In this document: piece after piece, positions 11,986 to 20,025 of the stretch
How the letters are laid out: every line of letters begins with the position of its first letter
Position numbering within the stretch: position 1 is the stretch's first letter
DNA from: Pithys albifrons albifrons
Taxonomy: Eukaryota > Chordata > Aves > Passeriformes > Thamnophilidae
DNA length: 64,000 nt
Assembly (NCBI RefSeq): GCF_047495875.1
Contig: NC_092463.1
Location: 36,087,724 to 36,151,723 of the forward strand
Direction: 5' to 3'
Translations under genes and position numbers: made by a program
Notes under the pieces: model-generated
The model's input: only the letters and a program-made list of their open reading frames with translations
Told to the model about the DNA's origin: nothing
The model's database searches: none

Positions 11986-14380
11986 TTGTTACCGGCCCTG
12001 TGCATTCCAAGGGGAGTCAGTAGGCAGAGTCCTAAGGCAGGCTGTCAGCCACAGAAAGCCTGACACACAGGCTCAGCTGCTCCTTTGAGAACTACTGAGT
12101 AACTTTTAGTGTGTTCCACGGTGGAAGTATCAGCATACTTCAATCACTACTATTGCCTCTCTCTCCCTTTCTCCTAGAAAAGCTAATTGGAATGGTGAAG
12201 TCAGGGTCCTTCTTCTGGAGGAGGCATGAAGGGCTCAGGAGCAGCAGAGAACTGAAAGAGACCATGCCACATATTTTAAGGAAAGCATGGCCAGGATGGC
12301 AGGATGGGGAGGAACAGTTGGTATGTGTTTACAAATTGAGAGTCAGGCTGGGAAGAAGGGGAAGGCAGTTTGGAAGAGGTGGCCCACTTTGGGCTCTCCA
12401 AATATTTGTGGATCCACACTTCATTTAGTATTAATCCTTCCCTATGGAGAGAGACAACCTGTCATACAATTTGGATTTTAGTTTTCTACATGCTTCCCTG
12501 CAAGCAGAAGCATACGGGCATGTTTAGGCCTTTTTGGTACTTGGAGAGGAATAAATGAGAGCCAGTGGCTGGAAAGTTGTACTGTCATTGTGATATTCCC
12601 TTTTCATCCCTTTAAGGTTGTCTGGAAACTAGGAGTCAGATGATTAGATTATTGTCAGACATTATCAAGCGGTCTATAATTAGCTTTTTATTAGGGAGAA
12701 GCCAGAAAATCCTCTTTGTTTGCAAGCTTGGACTATAGAGAAAGAAGAAAAATATTTGATGGAAGAGATTGTTTGGAAACTGTAGATCCTAGTTAGTGTC
12801 TCAGTCTAGTAGTGAAACTGCATGCTGCATCTCCCTGAAAAAAAAAGATACTCTTTTGAGGAATGCTGAGTTGTATTCTTGAAAGGCATGGCACATGTGG
12901 AGCTCTGTGCAGATATGGATGCTTTATTCCTCTGGTACAGGCTTCTTATGTTTGGCATGTTATATGGCTCCTTTTAGTGCCAGTCCATATTGAAAATCTA
13001 GTGCAAGATAAAACATAGGTTAAAAATTGGGCTGTGCCTTTTACATGTAGCCTCTGCAGTTTGCAGACTCAGGATCAGTAGCTTCAACTTCAGAGAAATT
13101 TGGATAAGCATTCAAGTAGACAGTTCTTTTTATGCTGTACATTAAAATTACAGTAGTTTAAGTCCAAAATGACTTTTAAACTAAGATAATCTTTTACATT
13201 TTCAGCATCATCTTATGAGTCACATGTTACCTGATTTATTTTAGAAGTTAGTTATATTCAAATTACTAAGACATGGCTGTCATTGTCAGTCTTCTGTAGT
13301 AATGGTATCCCTTTTATTTCTTCCATTGGACACTGTAAGCTCCATGTGCTTTTTTAAATGCCACGTACAGTCTGCAGCATGCAGAGATTAATGCTACATC
13401 CATTAGTGGCATGGTTAGATGGTTGCTGTCTATTCCAAGATAAATATTTTTTTCTTTTTTCCCCTCCTGGTTTGTTGTTGTTGTTATATTCCAATAATTT
13501 CTCTTCACAAATGCTTAAACCAGAACTTATCTCCACCATGTTTTCTCTGTTCTGAGGAAGAGCATCACCACGAAGGATGCCAAGCCTTCTGCAGTACTGG
13601 ACTATGCTAGGCTGCCCTATTACTTTGAGTCTTACATATGAAAACAAAGCCTGTTCAGTGATATGTAAAGGTCTTAATGACATGTCTGAATAAAACCCTG
13701 AAGCAATAATATCAAAGTATCAATCATGTTTCCTGAGGTAGAACCAGAGCAAGAATATGCACCATCTTGCTGCAATTTAAACAGATTTTAAGTGAGTTGC
13801 TGGCTGCTATACTGAAGGTGAGATCATATCCGAAAGCGCAGTATTTTGCAGAGTTTAATTGTGGTTATTTTGGAGCATGATGCTGTCAGTTTGTGAAATA
13901 CAGGTTGAGTTTGTAGTGGCTGGAGTACCTAGCACTTGCTGAAGAGTAACAATCCAACAGAGGTTGTTAAACTCCAGTGATGGAGTCAAGAATAAATACA
14001 GTAAAGAGGGACAATCCACTTCAGGTTTAAGCAGTAATATGTTTAGCTGCTTCTCTCTACATTGCAACCAAGCAAATCAATACAGGCTGTTTTTTTCGTT
14101 CCAAGGAGTGGATAAAAAACAAAGGTCATTTGGATTCAGACCCTTTTCCATAGGTGTATGAGAGGGGTTCAACCACATGATTTACCATTACCTCTTGTAT
14201 AGGACGCCTGTTCGTCTCCAGGGAATATTTCCAGGGCGAGCTTGCGGCACTGCAGGTTACTACTATCCCTTGGTGAGTGTAGCCAGCACGAATATGATTA
14301 TGGTTAAGTGATCTGCTAGAGGAGCTGCTGCCATACAGAGCTAGAGAGGCTGGTTTCCTTTGCCTGAATTTCAGTGCTAT
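11986..14380. other. TTC9 intron 1; includes unclassified CpG-bearing stretch 14165-14380
   Basis: Mostly AT-rich intron without features. The last ~200 bases before the RTE insertion differ in having several CpGs (around 14200-14250) and a minus-strand open frame that runs on into the RTE leader. I could not assign this piece to a repeat family. It lies outside the target-site duplication of the RTE, so it was present before that insertion. Confidence 0.4.
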
Positions 14381-14392
14381 AAGTGCTCCTCT
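14381..14392. repeat. Target-site duplication, left copy (RTE insertion)
   Basis: The 12 bases 'aagtgctcctct' here recur exactly at 18389-18400, directly after the terminal 'atgatg' of the RTE. The next base differs on each side. A perfect 12-mer abutting the LINE 3' end is the expected mark of target-primed reverse transcription. Confidence 0.85.
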
Positions 14393-15170
14393 CTTCTCTG
14401 GGGACACCCCCTTGTCGCGGGGGAGAAGCTTGCATGCCCTCATGAGGTTGAGAGCTATGCTCGAGGTGGTTTGTGCCGCCGGTAGGGTCTCCCATGCCAG
14501 ACAGGTCTCAGCTGAAGGGTCAGACAAAGTGTGTCCACAGTCAGGATGGGCTCGCTAGCCATCTGGCAACCATCCTAGGAGAAGGACAACTCCAACCCCA
14601 AACCCAGGCAGATGGAGCTCGCTCAGCCCTGTAAGGCCATCCATCTAAGAGAAGGATACTCTAACCAAACCTACGTCCTGAGGTATTGGCTGTCACTGTC
14701 CAAGCTCGCTAGGCCGTGGCAGATGAACCTTAGGAGTAAAGGGTGGGGCCAGTTCTGCGCACGCTGTGCCTCACCTAAAAAATCCATTGCGCAGGCTTGA
14801 AGGGATCGCCCACATTGCAAAGCCCTGTAGCGACAGGTGAGGGTCGAAAACGGCAGGTGATAGGAAGCAGCTGGAAGCCGCAGACCCAACCCTGCATGCA
14901 GGCGGTTCAGGATATGGGTCATTAGAGACTTGACCCCGGAGATGACAGTCTCTTGCAGCAGCATCCTGAATGACCAAGCAGCCTTTTCTAGGGACAGCAC
15001 TGCGTGCTCCACACAGAGAGGGGCCTAGCAAAGGTGGCCTAAACAAAGCTCATCTCCACACCCGGTTGGATAACCGCGGCCAACCGGCATCTTCCATGCA
15101 GTCAAACAAAAACAAAGAGATTTCAAAGGCATACACCTGCCTGCAAAGGTGTGCTCAAACTAACACTCGC
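14393..15170 (+). promoter_or_regulatory. RTE 5' leader (putative internal promoter region)
   Basis: This is the sequence between the insertion point and the ORF. It opens with a possible stem-loop (ccccc at 14407-14411 against ggggg at 14419-14423, extended by cttct at 14393-14397 against agaag at 14424-14428). It has two related units of about 62 bases at 14545-14606 and 14610-14671 with a 66-base period, both starting 'gatgg' and containing 'gagaagga'. A perfect 8-bp stem with a 10-base loop lies at 15062-15087 (ccggttgg / ccaaccgg). The segment 14690-14826 is the part shared with the two SINEs. Promoter activity is an inference from position only. Confidence 0.6.
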
Positions 15171-15173
15171 ATG

Positions 15174-15791
15174 TTGGAACATCAGAACCATGCTTGATAC
15201 GGCGATAGTGGACGTCCTGAGCGTCGTTCTGCTCTAATTGCCCACGAACTGTCATGGCTCAACATTGACATTGCTGCTCTCAGTGAAGTTCGTCTTCATG
15301 ATCAAGGCAGCCTTAAAGAACATGGTGCTGGCTACACACTCTACTGGTCAGGCAAACCCAAAACCGAAAGACACCTTTCAGGAGTTGGCTTCATGATTAA
15401 AAACTCCATTGCCTCCAAACTTGAAAATCTGCTGACAGGTCATTCCGATCGCATTATGTCCTGACGCCTCCCTCTACACAACAAGCAACATGTTGTTCTT
15501 TTTAGCGTATATGCCCCAACTCTGCAAGCTGACGCAGCAGAAAAAGACAAATTCTACACAGACCTGCGCCGCCTCACCCAAAATGTTCCTGCAGATGATA
15601 AGATCATAATCCTTGGTGACTTCAACGCCAGAGTAGGTAAGAATTCTGAAGCCTGGAAAGGAGTCCTGGGCAAGCATGGCATTGGAAACTGCAACGACAA
15701 CGGACGCCTCCTGCTAGAGTTTTGCACAGAACAGCAGCTCACCATCACCAACACTATCTTTCAAGAGAAAGACAGCCTGAAGACAACCTGG
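15174..15791 (+). pseudogene. RTE endonuclease domain, frameshifted and with a stop
   Basis: Translation gives an APE-type endonuclease in pieces. A start like 'WNIRTMLD' is read at 15175-15198 in one frame. The rest continues in the frame of the downstream ORF from about 15205, so one base has been lost or gained near 15199-15205. Recognisable motifs follow: 'LSEVR' (metal-binding Glu region), 'SVYAPT', 'LGDFNARVG' (catalytic Asp/Asn) and 'TWMHP...IDYIL'. A TGA at 15462-15464 interrupts the frame after 'IMS'; a CGA-to-TGA change would explain it. The final 'TDHRL' motif lies inside the next entry. The endonuclease is part of the same polypeptide as the RT in intact elements. Confidence 0.82.
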
Positions 15792-18347
15792 ATGCATCCT
15801 CGATCCAAGCACTGGCACCTCATTGACTATATCTTAGTACAACAGAGAAATATCAGTGATGTCCGTCATACTCGAGTGATGCCGAGTGCAGAATGTCAAA
15901 CAGACCACCGCCTAGTGCGCTGCAAACTTAACCTCCACTTCAAGCCCAAACCTAAGAGAGGCGGCATTCCGAGGAGGAGGCTCCAAGTCAGCAATCTTCA
16001 AACAGCCACAGTGAGAGACAGCTTCCAGGGAAACCTTCAAACTAGACTTAAAGATAATCCCATAGATCCCTCTCCTGAAGTGCTTTGGCAACATATTAAA
16101 AGTTGCATCCTGCAGTCCTCTGAAGAGTCCCTAGGGTTCTCCTCCAAGAAAAACAAAGACTGGTTTGATGAGAACAATCAAGAGATCCAGGAATTGCTGA
16201 AGAAGAGAACTGCTCACCAAGCACACCTTGCTCAGCCATCTTGCCGTATAAAAAAAGCTGCCTTTCGTCTTGCATGCAGTAAGCTCCAACAGAAACTTCG
16301 AGACATCCAGAACAAATGGTGGCTTGACCTAGCAGAAAAGACACAACTATGCGCAGATTTGGGTGACCAAAGAGGATTCTATGAGGCCCTGAAAGCAGTG
16401 TATGGACCCACACACCAGGTTCAAAGCCCCCTACTCAGTGCAGATGGTCAACTGCTTCTAACGGATAAAACCTCCATCCTGAACCGATGGTCTGAGCACT
16501 TTCAGACTCTCTTCAGTGCCAGCCATGTAGTCCAAGGCTCAGCAATTCAGCACATTACACAACAACCGGTGAAACATGAATTGGATGCAGCCCCTACTAT
16601 GGGAGAGGTACTCAAGGCCATACAACAGGTGAAAACTGGCAAGGCAGCTGGGGTTGATGGAATTCCACCTGAAATCTGGAAGCATGGAGGTCAAGCACTC
16701 CATGCCAAATTCCACGAGCTTGTTGTGCGTTGCTGGGAACAAGGGGAACTACCACCAGATCTCTGTGATGCAGTCATTATCACCCTGTACAAGAAGAAAG
16801 GAGAAAAATCAGACTGCTCAAATTACCAAGGTATTACTTTGCTCTCCATTGCTGGTAAAATCCTTGCAAGAATACTTCTGAACAGATTAGTACCCACTAT
16901 TGCAGAAGAACTTCTACCTGAAAGCCAGTGTGGTTTCAGAGCCAATAGGAGCACCACAGACATGGTGTTTGTTCTCAGACAACTGCAAGAGAAGTGTAGG
17001 GAACAGAACAAAGGTCTCTATGTAACCTTTGTTGAGCTCACCAAAGCTTTCGACACTGTGAGCAGAAAAGGCCTGTGGCAGATCTTGGAACGTTTAGGAT
17101 GTCCCCCCAAGTTCCTCAAAATGATCATCCTGCTACCTGAGGATCAGCGTGGACAAGTCAGATATGGCGATGCACTCTCTGAGCCCTTTCCAATAACCAA
17201 TGGTGTGAAACAAGGTTGCGTTCTTGCACCAACTCTATTCACAATCTTCTTCAGCATGATGCTCCAAAGAGCCACAGCAGACCTCGATGAAGAAAATGGC
17301 ATCTACATCCGATATCGTACCGATGGAAGCCTATTCAACCTAAGGCGACTGAAGGCCCACACCAAGACCCTGAATCACCTTGTCCGCGAGCTGCTTTTTG
17401 CTGATGATGCCGCCCTCGTTGCTCACACAGAAGCAGCTCTGCAGCGCTTAACATCCTGCTTTGCAGAGGCTGCTGAGCTTTTTGGGCTGGAAGTCAGCCT
17501 GAAGAAGACAGAAGTTCTCTACCAACCTACACCTCAGGAAATCTTTCATCATCCTCACATCACCATAGGCAATTCAGAGCTTAAGTCAGTCCAGCAGTTC
17601 ACCTATCTGGGAAGTATAATTTCCTCAGATGGTAAGATCGACAAAGAGATAGACAACAGGCTAGCAAAGGCATACAGAGCCTTTGGAAAACTCCATAAAA
17701 GAGTCTGGTCCAATAAACACCTGAAGAAAAGTACAAAGATCAGTGTCTACAGAGCCATTGTACTCTCTACTCTTTTATATGGGTCTGAATCCTGGGTCAT
17801 CTACCGCCACCACCTGCGGCTTCTCAAATGCTTCCATCAGCGCTGCCTCCGTTCAATCCTAAACATCCACTGGTCTGATTACGTGACCAATGTGTCTGTT
17901 CTTGAACAGGCAGGGGTCACCAGTATTGAGGCCATGCTGATGAGAACGCAGCTGCGCTGGGCAGGGCACGTCTCCAGGATGGAGGATCACCGCCTCCCAA
18001 AGATTGTGCTCTATAGTGAACTCGCCACCGGCTGCCGCAAGAGAGGAGCCCCAAAGAAGAAATACAAGGACTGCCTGAAACAACACCTCAGCCTTGGCCA
18101 TATTGACTGCCACCAATGGTCCACTCTGGCCTCCAATTGGGATTCATGGAGACACACCATTCACAACGCTGCTGCTTCCTTTGAGAATGCACGGAGAGTC
18201 AGTCTTGAGGAGAAAAGACAACACAGAAAGAACCGTTCCTTGCCAGTGTCACCCAGGGAGACGTTCCGCTGTGCCTTTTGTGACCGGACCTGCCTATCCC
18301 GTATCAGCCTTTTTAGCCACCAGCACGCTTGCAGCAAGCGTGGGTAG
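15792..18347 (+). CDS. RTE LINE polyprotein: end of endonuclease, reverse transcriptase, C-terminal zinc finger
   Basis: This 851-codon open frame starts at an internal ATG; the true protein began about 600 bases upstream. Residues 37-41 hold the endonuclease 'TDHRL' motif. The RT domain covers roughly residues 275-610: 'KAAGVDGIPPEIW', 'GFRANRSTTD', motif A 'FVELTKAFDTV' (residues 413-423), 'GVKQGCVLAPTLF', and the catalytic 'FADD' at 536-539. Downstream come 'YLGSIIS', 'LYGSESW', 'LRWAGHVSRMEDHRLPK' and a CX2CX12HX3C finger (C827, C830, H843, C847), as in RTE proteins. The motif A position usually held by the first catalytic Asp is Glu415 (GAG), so activity is doubtful. The protein would make cDNA at the nicked target. 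Given the upstream frameshift and stop, no complete protein can be made from this copy. Confidence 0.9.
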   Translation: MHPRSKHWHLIDYILVQQRNISDVRHTRVMPSAECQTDHRLVRCKLNLHFKPKPKRGGIPRRRLQVSNLQTATVRDSFQGNLQTRLKDNPIDPSPEVLWQHIKSCILQSSEESLGFSSKKNKDWFDENNQEIQELLKKRTAHQAHLAQPSCRIKKAAFRLACSKLQQKLRDIQNKWWLDLAEKTQLCADLGDQRGFYEALKAVYGPTHQVQSPLLSADGQLLLTDKTSILNRWSEHFQTLFSASHVVQGSAIQHITQQPVKHELDAAPTMGEVLKAIQQVKTGKAAGVDGIPPEIWKHGGQALHAKFHELVVRCWEQGELPPDLCDAVIITLYKKKGEKSDCSNYQGITLLSIAGKILARILLNRLVPTIAEELLPESQCGFRANRSTTDMVFVLRQLQEKCREQNKGLYVTFVELTKAFDTVSRKGLWQILERLGCPPKFLKMIILLPEDQRGQVRYGDALSEPFPITNGVKQGCVLAPTLFTIFFSMMLQRATADLDEENGIYIRYRTDGSLFNLRRLKAHTKTLNHLVRELLFADDAALVAHTEAALQRLTSCFAEAAELFGLEVSLKKTEVLYQPTPQEIFHHPHITIGNSELKSVQQFTYLGSIISSDGKIDKEIDNRLAKAYRAFGKLHKRVWSNKHLKKSTKISVYRAIVLSTLLYGSESWVIYRHHLRLLKCFHQRCLRSILNIHWSDYVTNVSVLEQAGVTSIEAMLMRTQLRWAGHVSRMEDHRLPKIVLYSELATGCRKRGAPKKKYKDCLKQHLSLGHIDCHQWSTLASNWDSWRHTIHNAAASFENARRVSLEEKRQHRKNRSLPVSPRETFRCAFCDRTCLSRISLFSHQHACSKRG

Positions 18348-18348
18348 T

Positions 18349-18388
18349 GCCCTTCTCAAATCTTCGTTCGCGAAGCCAAGCCATGATG
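18349..18388 (+). repeat. RTE 3' end shared with SINE tails
   Basis: The short segment after the stop contains 'caaatcttcgttcgcgaag' and ends 'ccatgatg'. The same block, with a few changes, forms the 3' tail of both SINEs (2081-2116 and 55810-55851, minus strand). It is the likely recognition site for the RTE reverse transcriptase. An inverted 'cttcg...cgaag' lies inside it and could fold. Confidence 0.75.
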
Positions 18389-18400
18389 AAGTGCTCCTCT
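18389..18400. repeat. Target-site duplication, right copy (RTE insertion)
   Basis: An exact repeat of 14381-14392 ('aagtgctcctct'), directly after the RTE terminal 'atgatg'. Confidence 0.85.
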
Positions 18401-19495
18401 TGGTCTCCAAGCTGACTGCTGCACTGTGTCTCTTTAGCACATCGTCCCAAACTCACTGCTCTGACCAGACTTTGCCTCCTCAATAGACCTCAGCTCCCGA
18501 TTCATACACCTTTTCACCACCTTCCTTTCTGTACCTCTGTCCCCACACTACTCTCAGTGGTATTCTTCTCCCCTTGCAAGCATCTGCCTCCCTGTCTTTC
18601 TGTCATAACTGAAACAGCACTTCTCATCTTGATTTCCACTTTCTGCTCTGCTTTGTTCCTGTGACTGTTAAGCCAATAGGAGGATTTTTGTGTTCTCAAA
18701 GTTTCCAAATCCCCACTTTTTCTAAATCAGATTCTGCCCTGGGTGGACTGAATATTCAAAGGATTTGGGTACCAAATTCTAAACTGCGGCTCTGTACAGA
18801 GTACTATATGCATCCCGTACTAGGTTTTATTTTCAGAAGGTTATTAGTTGGCCAGCTATAGGTTACCTTGGGGACAACAGAAGGCACCTGCTTGACACAA
18901 ATGATATCTGCCAGATTTCTGTTTGCAAAGCCAAACGATGAGGGAACAAGACGCATCCAAAGAGATAGTCACCAGAGATCTTTAACAAGGGAAAAATTAG
19001 GTATGTTTCCCTACCCTGTTTTTAAAAAATACCTGAACAGTCTTGGCTGACATTTTAGAAAAGCAGACACCAAAGGCAGATATTGCAAATGGAATATTTT
19101 AGTCCATAAACTTAAAAGAACAACAAAGTCATAAGCAGCTGACCCTCTCTTACAATGGAAGGCACAAGGCAATCTTAAAAATAATAGGTGTGACCACCTT
19201 ACCTAAGTGACAGCAAATGGAAAACAAGACAGGAGTTTGTGAAACATGAACTTGCAACCCAAGATTCTCCTGCAGGGCAAAGGCATTTTCATCTCCCAGG
19301 ACAACAGCAAATGGATTCCTGTTATGACTAACACAGTGTGCTGAACCTAAGGAACATGCCAAAGGGTAGGGATATGCTAATGCTGCTTGCACAGTGATTC
19401 GTCCCACTCTTTTAATTGTTCTGCAACATGGATGGGTTTTGAGCCTTGCCCACAATGGAAATTTAGCCACTGGTATAGGAAGTGTCTGGAGGATT
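18401..19495. other. TTC9 intron 1 between RTE and LTR
   Basis: About 1.1 kb with no recognised gene or repeat. Short open frames have no known domain. Confidence 0.5.
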
Positions 19496-19499
19496 GTTC

Positions 19500-20025
19500 T
19501 GTTACAAATATATTTGTAAATCTAACTGTGGAAGTAGTTATGCTAAGGTTTACGGGGTTTAACTGGGCCTGTGGTGAGGTAACTTGAAACAGTAGTGGGG
19601 GCCCAGAAACTATTGGGAACTTGCTAGGAACAGCAGGACAATAATTAAAGCGATCAGTGAAGTAAATAGAACCTGAGGAAGAAAACAAACTGTTGCTTAA
19701 AGATAAGATTAGAATCAACATATGTAAAAGGTTTGGTGATGGGGGCCTAATTAACCAGAATCCTGTGTTAGACGAGCGTGGTAGATTTTTAACCCTTGGA
19801 GACGGACATCAATTGTATACATATAACCCATGTAACTGATTTATGAACGAGACCGTGTGTCTTTGTGCACGTATAACGCTGTAGAAAAAGTATAGAAGCT
19901 GTCTTCAAGAATGGCTCGTTGGAATCCTGGCTTAGGACACTAGTCCCCAGGTTTCCCGGGCCCAGCAAATAAAGCACCGCATAAACTGATACTCTGTCGG
20001 TTTGTGTTTCTGTGAACGGGCAACA
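19500..20025 (+). mobile_element. Solo LTR of an endogenous retrovirus
   Basis: The 526-base segment starts TGTTAC and ends GCAACA, giving the short inverted TG...CA ends of an LTR. It is flanked by the 4-bp direct repeat 'gttc' (19496-19499 and 20026-20029). Inside are TATA-like stretches near 19871 and 19891, a polyadenylation signal AATAAA at 19968-19973, and a following GT-rich stretch ('ctgtcggtttgtgtttctgtg'-like) as in an R/U5 border. No retroviral genes adjoin it, so it is a solo LTR left by recombination. The 4-bp duplication would suit a gammaretrovirus-like (class I) ERV. It has many CpGs compared with the flanks, which suggests a fairly recent insertion. The left end is less sure than the right. 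Confidence 0.72.

Larger units (their letters stand above)
14393..18388 (+). mobile_element. RTE-clade LINE, near full length (AviRTE-like)
   Basis: A roughly 4.0-kb non-LTR retrotransposon bounded by a 12-bp duplication. Order: a ~0.8-kb leader with hairpins and a 66-bp tandem pair, an apurinic-like endonuclease, an RT domain, a C-terminal CX2C...HX3C finger, and a very short 3' UTR ending in 'ccatgatg'. Clade assignment rests on the APE endonuclease plus RT in one ORF, the tiny 3' UTR with a triplet-like end, and the C-terminal 'LRWAGHVSRMEDHRLPK' and zinc-finger blocks seen in RTE proteins. Its CpG content and long open frame suggest recent insertion relative to the surrounding intron. In a bird genome the obvious candidate is AviRTE, but a different RTE family is not excluded. 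This copy cannot be autonomous: the endonuclease is frameshifted and has a stop, and RT motif A is altered. Confidence 0.88.
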
